A stretch of 64,000 nt of DNA, from positions 9,560,880 through 9,624,879 of the forward strand of contig NC_062982.1 of the NCBI RefSeq assembly GCF_023078275.1. The letters are read 5' to 3'. Source of the DNA: Leguminivora glycinivorella. Taxonomy: Eukaryota > Arthropoda > Insecta > Lepidoptera > Tortricidae. Of this stretch, positions 10,914 through 24,300 are shown one piece after another. Made by a program: the position numbers and the translations under genes. Position 1 is the stretch's first letter. Each line of letters starts with the position of its first letter. A model generated the notes under the pieces. The model ran no database searches. It was not told the origin of the DNA and was given only the letters and a program-made list of their open reading frames with translations.

Positions 10914-11504
10914 TTATTCCTTATCTCCTTTCTTCAAAGACTTGTCATGCTTAACTTTAGATGTGTAGATATCATAACCAAGTGAGATTGTGTTATCATA
11001 AAGCACTCTGTACTTGGTCGGCAGAAAATAAAAATTAAATATTTGCGCTGGAGGCCACACCACCCATTCAGCTTTGTAGAGTATCAAAAACTTATCCCTT
11101 ACTTCCTCTGTGAAATTCTCCCAAGGGTTCTTCTCAAAAATAGCAACCGTAGCAAAGAATGATAAGATTATTAGTGGGGAGCAAACAAATTGATCTAGCA
11201 TCAGTTTTTTTATCACCATATTCAAAGATCTTCCAATAATAAATCTATCAAGTATGTTATACCAGTGGTGGCTGATCGCACCAGCGGTGGCCCCCGAGAA
11301 GCCCATCTGTGCGGTGCGGTGCACGTCGTATTCGGGAATCGTTTTATTGAACACCTCATAACTTTGCTCAAGCGTGTCACCCATAGTTGAGATCCCAATG
11401 GATATTAAGACATTGGTGTAAAACAGGTTCCTGCGACTGAATGCTGCACTTTTAGCTTGCTTCGCGGATTTATAAGCATGTGAAAAGGCCCTTCGAATTG
11501 CCAT
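10914..11504 (-). CDS. MPV17L2: MPV17-like protein 2, paralogue B
   Basis: 196 residues, uninterrupted from ATG at 11504 to the stop at 10914. It aligns along its whole length with paralogue A: LFYTNVLISIGISTMGDTLE, HHWYNILDRFIIG, LMLDQFVCSPL, then AEWVVWPPAQIFNFYFLP. The arginine-rich, alanine-rich N-terminus suits a mitochondrial presequence. A 5' UTR intron is supported by an acceptor (TTTTTTCTAG, ending at 11531) and a donor (CGGTAAGT at 11682), so transcription starts upstream of 11683, facing NCOA5. TTTATT at 10855-10860 is a minus-strand AATAAA. The shared intronless coding layout indicates a tandem duplication; B matches the canonical MPV17L2 length better and may be the parent copy. 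Confidence 0.92.
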   Translation of the reverse strand: MAIRRAFSHAYKSAKQAKSAAFSRRNLFYTNVLISIGISTMGDTLEQSYEVFNKTIPEYDVHRTAQMGFSGATAGAISHHWYNILDRFIIGRSLNMVIKKLMLDQFVCSPLIILSFFATVAIFEKNPWENFTEEVRDKFLILYKAEWVVWPPAQIFNFYFLPTKYRVLYDNTISLGYDIYTSKVKHDKSLKKGDKE

Positions 11505-11683
11505 TCATCAGAGCGGTGGCGATCGAGTGCCTAGAAAAAATAAGGGAAACATATTAATAAGTATATCACTGTTTTACAACAATATCTTAATATTTGCGAA
11601 ATTTATATCGTGTTAATGTTAATTATATTAATCCGGGAGGCTTAAACTAATGAATAAAAGGGAAATATAAAAATCCACTTACC

Positions 11684-12327
11684 GTTTTTAAATAAACTTC
11701 CGTTTCCTGTGCCAGATGCTGGGATAAATATAAACTGCACGTGTGACGATAAAACATAAGTCCTTGGCGTGGTTGCAATATTTACTGTTGCATAACAGTA
11801 ATACTGCGTAGAAATAAAAATTAAAACATATTTAGGAAATTCTTAACCTCAATGGTCACGAGTCTGTCAAAGTGAAAGCTGTCAGTGCTGTCACTGTCAT
11901 ATTCAAAACGTTGTCTTTTTTTTTTTACTTTTCCTGGATGCGAGTCCTTTAAGCCAAAACGTTGTCATAGTTGGGGCTGTTCCAAAACCAGTTAAATGAA
12001 GTATAGTGTTTTCACTCGGAGTATGGCTTCCCACAGACAGTCTTAAAAATTCATAATCTTAAAAAAAAATTGTATGCAATCTGACAGTTCAAACTGACAC
12101 TGACAAGACACTGACAGATCTGTCAGTGTCAATTTGCATACAATTTTTTTTTTAAGATTATGAATTTTTAAGACTGTCTGTGGAATAAATTTTGTTAACT
12201 GGCAACTTATATGATGAACTGTCAAATATCTACATACACATACTAAGTGATATCGCGAATCGGCGCGTCCTGATTCAGTTTGCAGTTTTTCTTTCCAATT
12301 TCTGAATAAAGTGTTATACGAGGAGCC
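11684..12327. promoter_or_regulatory. Divergent promoter interval between MPV17L2-B and NCOA5
   Basis: About 640 bp separate the 5' UTR splice donor of MPV17L2-B (minus) from the NCOA5 ATG (plus), so both promoters must lie here. No TATA box is obvious. Within it, 12031-12183 is a nearly perfect fold-back repeat, leaving about 145 bp between it and the NCOA5 start codon. Exact transcription starts cannot be placed from sequence. Confidence 0.5.
12031..12183. mobile_element. Fold-back MITE in the NCOA5 promoter interval
   Basis: The left arm 12031-12080 (CCACAGACAGTCTTAAAAAT...) and right arm 12134-12183 are reverse complements. The only difference is one base in the length of an A/T run (9 versus 10). 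The centre carries further ACTGACAGATCTGTCAGT symmetry. Such conserved arms suggest a recent insertion. Transcribed RNA would form a hairpin of about 50 bp. Confidence 0.8.
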
Positions 12328-15300
12328 ATGGCGGGTAAGTGATTTCTCCTCTTGCGTATTGTACTCATTTAAAAATATCCCATTTGTCTTAACATCAAGT
12401 ACTTTCACATGGGCAGCCTCTTACAATATCCTCTAAAGACTCCCCTGGGCTTCATTTAATCGGTGCTTTCTTTCTTTCAGACAAACTAACTCTCGATAGA
12501 CAGGCTATGAAAGATAGGTCTACGTCTCATCTTCGTATTTACGTCGGAGGAATAACCGATAATGCAACGGTTGAAGATATGTACGACCACTTCATTCAAT
12601 ATGGGCAGATCAACGGCATTGTTGTGAATCGTAACTTTGGTTTCGTTCAGTTTGAGACAGAGGCCAGCGCGAAACAAGCTATTGCTAGTGCTGATGGAAG
12701 CATGTTTATGGGGAAGACTATTAATGTGAGGACTGCTCAAACCAATCCGGACAAAGCAAGGTAAGCATGTATTCCAGCCTCAGGCACCAGAGGACTTGGT
12801 CACTTTTTCTTTCATATGTGTAATTTATTTCGGTTTTAATTTATATACATAGTAGTGTGACTACTTTAAGACAGCACAAGTTGAAATATTTTCAATAAAT
12901 TATAATTTAACTTGTGTTTATTAGAAGGTAAGCATGAGTTTAGTTTGGTTACACTGGTTTAAACTTTCACTATTATTGCACATAATGACTTTTAAATTGG
13001 AACTTAATGTTTTTTTTACACCCTGAATAAATGATTTATACCCTAAAATAAATAACCTAACCACAAAATTAAAATTTTGAAAAAACCCCCGACCGTGACA
13101 TAGTGGACCGATTTTCATGAAACATGGCTAAGAACACTCCTGACTAACTCAGCTTTCAGACAAAGAAAACTAAATCTAAATCGGTTCATCCGTTCGGGAG
13201 CTACGATGCCACAGACAGACACACACACACAGACAGACAAACAGACAGACAGACAGACGGACAGACAGACAGACAGACACGTCAAACTTATAACACCCCT
13301 TCGTTTTTGCGTCGGGGGTTAAAAATTAAACTTAATTGCATATTACTACATATTAAACTTATCTCCAATGTTTGGTCACACATACTACTGATCATATTTA
13401 AAAATATTTCACTCTTACCAACATGCTCAACAAGTATTTACTTATATGTATTTTACCAAAGAGGATCGAGTATTATAGATAGTTTCTGTTAAAGTAAAAT
13501 GTGTAATCACAGTGCATAGACTGCCATCTCTCGACACAAGCTTAAAGCTTTTGAACTTCAGTTTTGACAATTTGACCCATATTTTTAGCTTGATATGCGT
13601 TAAAATGTCAAATATTAATATTAGCGCCATCTAGCCGAGCGTCCCCCAAAGGTGTATCGCCATCTAGGTCACCGTAGACTTTGTCTGTCTTTATGGAGTT
13701 ACATATGTCTTTGTATTTTACTGACATCATATGATGTTGCTGAGACTCGAAGGGTTAACAACACAGAATTAGATTTACGTAGAAGAAACATGTTTATCTA
13801 TTTGTATGGCGGCCGAGCGTGTCAGATTTTGTACTGAAGTTGTTACTTGCCTGTGATTTTAAATATGTCTCAGGCCCTTGAGTGTTCATAATTTTTGTGT
13901 TGTATCAATTAAATATCACGTAACGAGGCATTTTTAATGTTTATATTGACTTCAACTTACAAAAATTTACGCCCGAAAGCTGCAAGCTGCGATCAAAGAC
14001 GGACAACTCAGTGGATTTCACTGAGTTCATTTGACACGCTAAGTAGATACATTTGCTTGATCTATGGTATATATGACATCTATGGTTAACAAGTAATAAA
14101 GCACCTTACATGGTAGGTGTATTGTTGGATGCCTGGTTTTGAGTAGAACTGTGGATGTCTTATGTCTGTCTCGCACAAGTTTTATATGTATAATTACAAA
14201 CTTATCTTTTAGACCCACAGAAGTAGTAATAGTGGAGCCTGAAGTCCCGCCAGCTGTGGTGCTGACTGATAACCTGCCTCTAGACAATGACGGTGGAGAA
14301 GAGCCTTACGACAGCTATGGCAACTACATCGGGGACCAGAGCCATGGTGAGTGTTTTCTTTATTTGATGACAGATCTTGTTTGCATTGCAGTAGTGTTGA
14401 TTCATTTAAAAAATAAATAAGAAATGACTCTGGCCAAAGCACGGCAAACATTTTTCTTGGCCTATGTAACCTGCCTTAGTTGAGGCATGTGTTCAACTGT
14501 TCATAGTCCCATGTTGTCCTATGATCAAAGCCCTGATAATGAGAGCAAAAGTGCATCTTTCACTAGTACTTAGATAAATATTGACCATTTTAATTTTGTG
14601 TAGATAGAACTACCTGTAATTCTTCTGAATTTCATAATGGTGGTCGAGTATATCATGCTTTTTATCAACATTATTTTATATAATAGACTTATAAAACGTA
14701 TGTCCTCGCGTTATTGAGACGTCAACACATAATTTCTCCCGTCGTCTTTGCTCATGATGTCCCGCTTTCCGTGTGGACCCGCGCCCGTCATCGTGAACCC
14801 ACCACAAATCCTTCAACATGACCGAATCAATATTGAATATTCCAGGCGGCTACAAAGACAGAGAAGAAGAATACGAGGAGAACAGCTACAACAATCAAAG
14901 CTGGGGCGAGGCCCCGCGCGGGCGCGGGCGCGGCGGGGCGGGCGCGCGCGGGCGGGGGCGCGGGCGCGGGCGCGGCGCGGCGCCGCCGGCCTTCAGGGAC
15001 AGGGAGGAGGCGCCGCCGAGGAGAGGTGAGCGAGGCTTACTTTTTTTTTTAGTGGAAACAGGTCCCTCTCACCTGATGGCACATCTCGGACACTGGCGAA
15101 CAAATATATGAACGAGGCGCGTTCCTAGCACACATTATAAGGTAGTGTAGGTGAACGCGTCCCATGCTTGTATGAGCGAGATATGACAGGTCGACTGTTT
15201 GCGTTTTTGACAGGCGGTAACTGTGAGGTAACCGACAGGGGGTGGGCGGCACTTTCAGCGGAGAGCGGGAGTGGCCATACTGTACGATAGTACTCTTTAT

Positions 15301-18300
15301 TATGGACGGTTACTTACTCCAGATCATCTGAGGTGCCTATTTTGCTCGAAATTAAAATTAACCTCGACCACACTGACTCCATTTTCCGAAATTTTTCTAA
15401 TTGACCATAATTTTAGTAGTGTTTTATTAAGATAAGAAATAAATGTGTGGATTTTTTATCATTCTAGCCAATTATTTTGTACAAAGAGGTAAGTTTTTCA
15501 GAAAAATAAATCAGTTAAGTAAATTGAATGCTGTCATTTCCGTTATGGGGATGGTAATCCATATATGACATGAACTAAATATAATATTTTGTACAATGGA
15601 AGTTAACAAGGAGCTTTATTAATACACGTTTTTATCAGGTGGCGAGTGGAATGAGCAGCGTGGCTACTCTCGCGAGCGGTACGCGCCTCCGCCCGAATAC
15701 CCGCGCCCTGTTCCTGTCAGCGAGCGCAATGACTGTGAGATCATTGTCGTCTCTAAAGCTCTCACGTAAGTACATTACACCTCAACAGAGGTCGCTTCAT
15801 GCGTTTACAGCGAGCGAAAGGTCAACATGCACCAGCGCTACTCGTCTGGAGAATTCTTCCAGTCAGGTTACTATCGGGTGGAGAATGGAATGAGCAACGC
15901 ACCGCGGCCCGAATACCCACGCCCTGTTCCTGTCAGCGAGCGCAATGACTGTGAGATCATCGTCGTGTCTAAAGCTCTCACGTAAGTACATTACACCTCA
16001 ACAGAGGTCGCTTCATGCGTTTACAACGAGCGAAAGGTCAACATGCACCAGCGCTACTCGCCTGGAGAATTCTTCCAGTCAGGTTACTATCGGGTGGAAA
16101 ATGGAATGAGCAACGCGCCTCCGCCCGAATACCCGCGCCCTGTTCCTGTCAGCGAGCGCAATGACTGTGAGATCATTGTCGTCTCTAAAGCTCTCACGTA
16201 AGTACATTACACCTCAACAGAGGTCGCTTCATGCGTTTACAACGAGCGAAAGGTCAACATGCACCAGCACTACTCGCCTGGAGAATTCTTCCAGTCAGGT
16301 TACTATCGGGTGGAAAATGGAATGAGCAACGCGCCGCCGCCTGAATACGCGCCCTGTTCCACACACACACACACAGACAGACACGTCAAACTTATAACAC
16401 CCCGTCGTTTTTCCGTCGGGGGATAATAAACTCAAAATCCGTTACACAATTTTAGCAATAAAACGTTTTGTTACAGTGAGTACGCAGAATACATCGAAGG
16501 CCGCCTGAAGCGTCTTGGCATCGTGGTCGACTTACTCTTCCCAATGGAGGACGTTCCTATTGGAAAAGTGCTGGGCAACATAGCGTCCCGTGGATGCCTC
16601 TACGCGATACTGGTCATGCCACAGAACCAGGAGAACCGGTCTCTTACGCTCACTATACTACACGGGTTACCCCAAGGTATGTGACCACTTAGCTGTTTCT
16701 GTCTCTTGTTGTCACTATCTTGTTGCAATGGAGGATGTGCCAATCGGAAAAGTGCTGGGTAAGGCAGCGTTCCCACTTAAGCGTCGCGTGTCTCGGGGCG
16801 CGCTACGGACGTCGCCGCCACGCCGCCTGAATGTAATTCAAAAAACGTCTCCTCAGTACATTTTGTAAAGGAAGGACGTAAAACGCGCCCCCAGGCGGCG
16901 CGGCGCGCGCCGAATTACATTCAGGCGGCGTGGCGCGGACGTCCGTTCCGCACCTCAGGACATGCGTCTCTTAGATGTGGCCGGTCCCTAACATAGCGCC
17001 GCGTGGCTGTCTCTACGCAAAAATAGGTCCATGGATAATCTCAAGATAAAACTATTACTATATTTAGTTGTTTCTTTCTCTTTCTTATTTTGACTGACTA
17101 TCTTGTCCTAATGGAAGATGTATCAATCGTAAAGGAAGGTAAAGTACTCGGAAACAGAGGTCGCATGAGAGTTCTTTGCGGTACTTGATCGGAGCGCTGA
17201 ATGACCCGAATTGTATGCGACCTGAACAGGTTTTGGGGTTTAAAAAGCGAGAGATCTTTGGACTAATGTAAATATAACCTAATCTCAAAATTTAAATTTA
17301 GAAAAAAGCCCCGACCGCGACATAGTGGAACGATTTTTATGAAACATGGCTAAGAACACTCCCGACTAACAACTTTCAAACAAAAAAAACTAAATCGAAA
17401 TCGGTTCATCCGTTCGGGAGCTACGATGCCACAGACAGACACGTCGAACTTATAACACCCCATCGTTTTTGCGTCGGGGTTAAAAATCAACTATATAGAT
17501 ACCCGGGTAAACGGCAAATGGTGGCAATGCCGTATACATATTTTTTATAAAGAGGTTAAAATCTCTCTGGTTCCTCCTGAGCTACATAGCAGGTAAATGC
17601 AGGTATATAGCTCCGTCCTCTCTCTCAACTTAAACTGAACGGCTGTAGTACATCATGGTAATCCCCTAGAATGCAATCTCGCCACCTCAGCTCCACATTT
17701 TGTATACATATTTTTTTTTGCAGAACACCGCAATATGCCTCTAGAAGATGCCTTGCAACTAATGTCACGGAACTTCCAAGAGGTGCAACGTGGTGGGCCG
17801 AGCGGTCGCGAGGCTGTTTACGCACTGCTAGGACAGCTAGCTGATGGACGAAGTCTAACTGTTATGCAGTATGAAAAAGTCATTGAGTATTTGCAGGTTG
17901 GTAGCTTTATAAGGAAACATGATTTTCAGCTGCTATAAGGAAACTTCCAGTACCTAGGCGAGGCAATATACGCACTGCTACCACTGCTAGGTAGGCTCTA
18001 CAGTCGTTATAAGCAATCTTCGAAGGTACAGCCAGGAGGGCTGAGCTCACGCGAGGCTGTTTATGCACAGTTAGGGCGTTAGTTGATGGACGAAATTTGT
18101 CATTTAATTCCATCGAGTACATACCCTAATAGAGCAAAAATGTTATTTAATTTGTTCGAGAACGATTCCGCCAACTCGCGGCTACTCATATCCCCTCTCA
18201 CTGCGCTCCCATTGGCTGATACAAGGTCAAGTAATAGGTGCTAGGGATGAGGTAGTGCGTAAGTAAGGTTTATCGATAAGGATATTTTAACCCCTTACGC

Positions 18301-21300
18301 GCTTTATGCACCACTGTGTGTGCAAGCCCCAAAAGTCCGTAACATTGCATGCACACACGGTGGAGCAGAAATCTATTACATACTACTATATATTATTATT
18401 AGTATAAAAAAACACGGTATACAAAAAAGGGAGAACTATATTTTCTTGGAAGTAAAAATGGTATAATAATCAGATTATAATTATTTTAAGTAAAAGTTAT
18501 GAAATTTTCCAATCCCTAATTATGTATCTTCGAGTTTCTTAAGTTGTGTTTTTTATTTCGATTTAAATAGCAATTTATTATTTTACAAATTACTTGAACG
18601 TAATATTTAAATTAATACATATATCAGATAGAGATTTTACGAAATCGTGTCACCTAAATATACCCAAAACATATCTAATTACACCTAAGAATTAGGTACC
18701 TAATACATTAATATAATCAATCAAGCTTAACATAATCGATAATATACAAATATTCGACATAAACCATTAATGCAAACATTAGTGCAAGATAACTTTCTCG
18801 TTTCTTTATTTAAATAGAGTGTGATCATTATGTAGTAGGTACTCACAATAATATTCCTTACTCATTAAGTCATTACTTAAATATCGATACACCACTTGAT
18901 GCTATATATTAAGCATATACAACACTAGTGCAGACTGGAAAGAGATGGTGTGATGTGAATTGAGTTACGTGGAAGCAAGAGATAACGACATACGTCTAGC
19001 CTGCGTCATCACCTTTCACTTTTGTTGTCCAGTTTAATTTGGCCTCCGGACAAAATTTAATATAAAGTAGTTTATAATTTAAAATCGTAACTTACCGATG
19101 AAAAGTTATTCCTTATATTTTAAAGTCAGATGTTTTGCTGTTTTTTCTACGAAACTGAATAGAACAGCACGCCATTATAATAATAGTAAAACAAACTATA
19201 ATTTATTTCGCAATTCGCAGAGACGTACGCACGGATCCAATACTGGTTTTGTACTGTTTTAGTGAGAGCGTGCGCTAACATTTATAAGTGACAAATCACA
19301 TATCCGTTGCGCAGACGGACAGCCCCATATTACCACTCTATTGGGTATGTCCTCGATGTTTAATTCAAGTAGTACAATGAAAAAATTATCGAATTATTAG
19401 CAAACCATACTGACAGCTTATGGCGCTAGAGGGCGCTTTACAGCTGCCGTCACAGGAATATTGTGGGCCTCAGTCAATCTGTGTAAGAATGTCCTATAAT
19501 ATTTATTTATTTATTTATTTATTCTCTATGGATCTACCATTATGTGCCTACTGAGAATACTGAGACATATTTTTCTCAATGCATAGCACAGGAACAGATA
19601 ATTCACCAAAGGTCTTTATTATAGGCTACTTGACCCCTATTTTTAAGTCATATGATTAAGTACTGTCCAATTAACCGAAATAAAATATTACCATATTACC
19701 ATATTTTATTATGACATTAAAACAGCAAAAAATATTTTTAAAGTATACTTTTATGTAATCAGGCGAATACAACACAGTCACGTTAATTCTATAGATAGAA
19801 AATATAAAGTATTTGACTCAGTGGCACATAATACAGTTTTTTATCGCCGTCAATTTAACTTTCTGGCTCCATTTATTTATAACAAAGTCAACGAATGTTT
19901 AGACATCTACAACAATAATAAACATTATTTGATAAAAAGTATTCGCAACTGGTCTTTGACCCTTAATTACTCAGAAACTGAAAAACTCCTCGAAATTGTT
20001 AAGTGACTGTTAAAATTAGTGCGAGCGTAAGCAATTTAATAGGTAAAAATTAATTAGATAAAGGTAAATAAGCAAGAAGTTAATATATTTAATAGGTAAA
20101 ATCTAATTATAAACATACAATGCAATACAATACAATACAAATACTCTTTATTACACACCTCAATACAGGAAACAACATAGTAAGCATAAACAACAACTAA
20201 ACATAAAGAAATATCTGTTGACTTCAGAGACAGGAAGACATGTTTTTCAAGTAGAGTACTTCAAAATTCATAATACCACTTATTAAACGCTTTCTTTTCT
20301 ACAGCTTATAATAAATATATTTTGGAACAGTTCTTCATTCCACCGCACACTCGCGTTCTCCTTCAAACACCACTAACACACGTAGGTACACACACACACA
20401 CACACATACACATTGGTAATTATTCTTATTCCTAAAGTTAATAGTAGGTAATTTAATTCAATGTAGTGTTAGAAGTATAGGTATACTTAATTAATACCGA
20501 TATACTGATAAAAACAAACGTCTATTATGTTTAATTTACTCGTTAATTACTATTTCATGTAACTGTCCACATATCTTCAAAATAAAAATTAAACTGGGTC
20601 GTGTGCGGTTATTATTATTTTCATATATGTTTATTGTTTATATAAATATATATTACTAGCTGCCCGGCGTACTTCGTATCGCCTTATACTTGGAGGCGCA
20701 AAACATGGGGCAAGGCAAAGAAGTGACCATTTTTACTTGAAACAATTAAGTAGCTACATCATTAATTACATTATAGCGTACCTATTTAATATACACATAC
20801 CCATAGCTGGGCATTAACTCGTTAATCCGTTAATCGTTAATTAACGAAGTTAACATTTCGATTAACGGATTAACTTTTAAGTTAACTCTAAAAATGTTAA
20901 CGGACTCGTTAACTTCCGTTAAATTTCTCCGAGTCCATTAATCGTTAATTTAGCAGGGCAGCGCCGCGAAAAACACGCTACTGCAAAAGTCCGAAGTACG
21001 GAAAATCCTAGGATTTAACCGGTAAATCCCAGCTTTTACCGATTTTGATCGCCAAAAGCCCAAATATTACCTAAAGAATTGTTGTTCACATGGGTTCGCT
21101 TTTACCAACGTTGATTCGATGAATCCTAAGTTTTACCATGGCAACTGTTCTAGATTATACTGTGGTTCTAGTGACAGGGCAGCAAATTCGAGCCCAATTT
21201 AAGACCACATTCTCTTCCCTAGCTTCTACCCGGCTTCCGCCTGCTGTGATCTTGCAGCTCTCCTGACACAGTTCTTGGCAGTAGCTCAGGCAATCACTGC

Positions 21301-24300
21301 CTTCCACATATAGCCTAGAGTTCAATAGGCTTGCTGTAATTCGGGCTTTTACAGTAATATAATACATTATAGTGGATTACTGATACAAATAAATATATAC
21401 CTACAGTAAAAATATTTTTTTGTCACGCGTTAACGGATTATCGATTTACTTTAACTTACGTTAAATTTGTTGAAATGTATCGCATTAACGATTAACGAAG
21501 TTAACTTTTTTAGTAACGGATTAACGATTATCGAAGTTAAATATTTGATTAACGGTGCCCGGCTATGCACATACCTATTGAAGAGATAAGATGACTTACC
21601 TTTTTCCTCTTGTGGCAATCATCCGGTTATTGCGTTGTTTTAGTTACTAACTGTAATACTTTAAATTGCTTTTGAAATCAATTTGGAGTTTTTTTACCAT
21701 TCATTTAAAATACACCATTTACGCTAGTTTATTCCAACTACAAAAATATACTATTTTTATTTTATCTCAAAACACAAATCACAGCAATAACAGTTGACAA
21801 CGTCTAATGGCCGCTGTACACATATGGCCAACGGTTCCACCAACCCCCTTGGCCAAGCGTGTAGAGGGCTACTTGGCCGTAAGTTGGCAGTTGGCGCTTG
21901 CACTGGCCGGCCAACCGATTGGTGTCGGTTTTTTGTCCACACATCAAAGGATCTTGGCGCCAATGGCCAACTGCGTTTACACGTTGGCGCTTCATTCAGT
22001 TTGTCGTCAGCCGTCAGAAAGGACAGTAGTGAAATATTTACGAAAATAATAAGTTTATCTATGCCAATAATAGTGTTGATTTTAGGAAATAAAATAACCT
22101 TGCAAATTTTTAATGTATTGCCTAAAAAAGATAAATGTGCTTATCAGAATATTCAAAAAATTGTTAATATTTCAAATAATTTAATTTTACTACGGGGTTA
22201 TTATTTTTTAATCAAATTTTGCTGACAACGTAAATGTTCTAGAATTAAATAGCCTTTTCCATTCCACGTCCATCTTTCATGAAGAGCCAATGCCAAGTGA
22301 TTGGTTCACCAATGTGTAAACAGCGACTCTTATCTTGGCCAAGGGGTTCCACCAAGGGTTGGCGGAACCGTTGGCCACATGTGTACAGCGGCCATAACAG
22401 ATTTTTTTCTGTTATGACAGCTCATTCTCATTTATTTCATTTCAAGCAATATTTTTTAGCCGCATTACCTGGCCGCTACATATTAAGGTGGATGATACAC
22501 TGGCTCCGGTTGTGCGATGCGAATCGGAGCCAGTGTGACATCCACCTAATCAACTACTTGTTGCACGATTAGAGTGAGATGGAGCAATAGGTAGAGAAGG
22601 ACAAACATGTATTGCCTCACTCTTTCGCTCTATCTCACTCTAATCGAGCAACCGATCGCCATGTGTGTAGAGATCTTGAGGATTGTGATCGTTTCGGTTT
22701 CCTTCGCCTAAGTTTTGCACGGAGCGAATGTAACTATTTATTTGCGATGGTACCGGTTCATCACTACTTTTGTGAAGTATAAAATTAATAGCTGTAACAA
22801 ACTGTCAGATTTGGTTCGAGTCGGACAGCGGATTTAATTCGCTCCGAACCATATCCGGCCGTCTGTAGAGCACGCGGACCAAATCCGACCGGTCCGGCCC
22901 GAACCAAATCTAACCGTCTGTTACAGCTATTAGAGAAATTTATAAATCTGGCAAGCAATTTGACAATGACAACTTCATAGACTACTTAAAATAGCTGTAA
23001 CAGACGTGTGCGTTCCGATTTAGTATTATTTATTATTTCTTTAACGAAATAATTACTAATTTTCACATTATTTTGCCATTCCTTATTTCTTTAACGGAAT
23101 AATTACTAATTTTCACATTATTTTGCCAAGATAAATTAATAAAATCACAATGCGTTTGGAACGCATCCGTCATTAATAAGTTTGGAACGCACCTGTCATT
23201 AACGTCACGTCATTGTCAAGTTGTCAGGTAGGAACAATTTGTATGGGAAAAAAGAATCACTGTTTTCTAATTATCATCACAATATTTACGTGTTTTTACA
23301 CTGCCTAAACCTTCTGCGGTCTAATACAAACATTTCAATACCAAAATTACGTAAATCGGTCCAGCCGTTCTCGAGTTTATAGGTAACTAACAAACGCATT
23401 TCATTTTTATATATATAGATTATTTAGGTATAAGTATTGCATTCATTTTTAGAGTAGGGATGTATATTATGTATATATATATATATACCGATGCACTTTA
23501 GTTGTTTGTCTACCATCTATTTTCCTCTCTCAGTTATTCTAAGGTTAGCTGGAAGAGATCCCTTAAAGGGATAAGTTCGCCTTTGTACATAACCGTTATA
23601 ATTATTCTCTGTCATGTAATTTTTTCTGTACAATAAAGTGTTTACTACTGCTACTACTATCTTCCTGCAGCTGTTTTGTTATTTTGTTTAATATTCATAG
23701 TATATAAAATTCGAAGCGATGTCCTAATAATAATATGATACTTAAGTAAGCGATTCGAACATGTTTAGAAACAATCAACCTTTGTAACATTGATAATAAT
23801 AGCGGTGGTTTATTCCCTGATCCCTATATGACAGGTTAACCTAGTTTAGGGCTCAGGACACTATTCCAAGGCTATTTTACATTAACTCCATTATTCATAT
23901 GTACTTTAAGCGATAACATACATCTCATGTAAATGTAATAAGCTGACACTTTGATACCTAAATAAAGCATTTTTCATTTCATATCTGTGCAACAGATCAT
24001 TCTACTCGAAAACAACATTTTGTGACTTTTAAGTATGCATAAAGTTCAATATGCCAGTGATTGTTTTGAATGCAGTAAGTGTCGAATTCGATGACGTCAC
24101 TATATCGCTGACAGCGTTTTCGGTGGCCAAAATAAATTAAAAATTACACACATTTTTAATCGAAAATACGTAGTCATCATACACTTTTGATACCCAAAAT
24201 CTATAAATATTTTTTTTATGTCAAATACTACAGAAGACAATCATTTATTGTGCCAAACTCGATATGAGTCTAGTAGGGCTATTGCTCCACTGATCTAACC

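Larger units (their letters stand above)
20655..23420. mobile_element. CTAGCTGCCCGGCGTACTTC element split by nested MITEs
   Basis: The left end ACTAGCTGCCCGGCGTACTT and the right end (AAATCGGTCCAGCCGTTCTC through TTTTTATATATATAGAT) are the two ends of a common lepidopteran dispersed repeat. About 2.7 kb of other elements lie between them: 20802-21567, 21808-22394, 22487-22546, 22787-22931 and smaller inverted repeats. I read this as serial nested insertion in NCOA5 intron 7. Confidence 0.5.

Noticed and set aside
21794..22225. 143-codon plus-strand frame
   Set aside because: It lies in the arm and core of a TAA-flanked MITE, with no recognisable domain.
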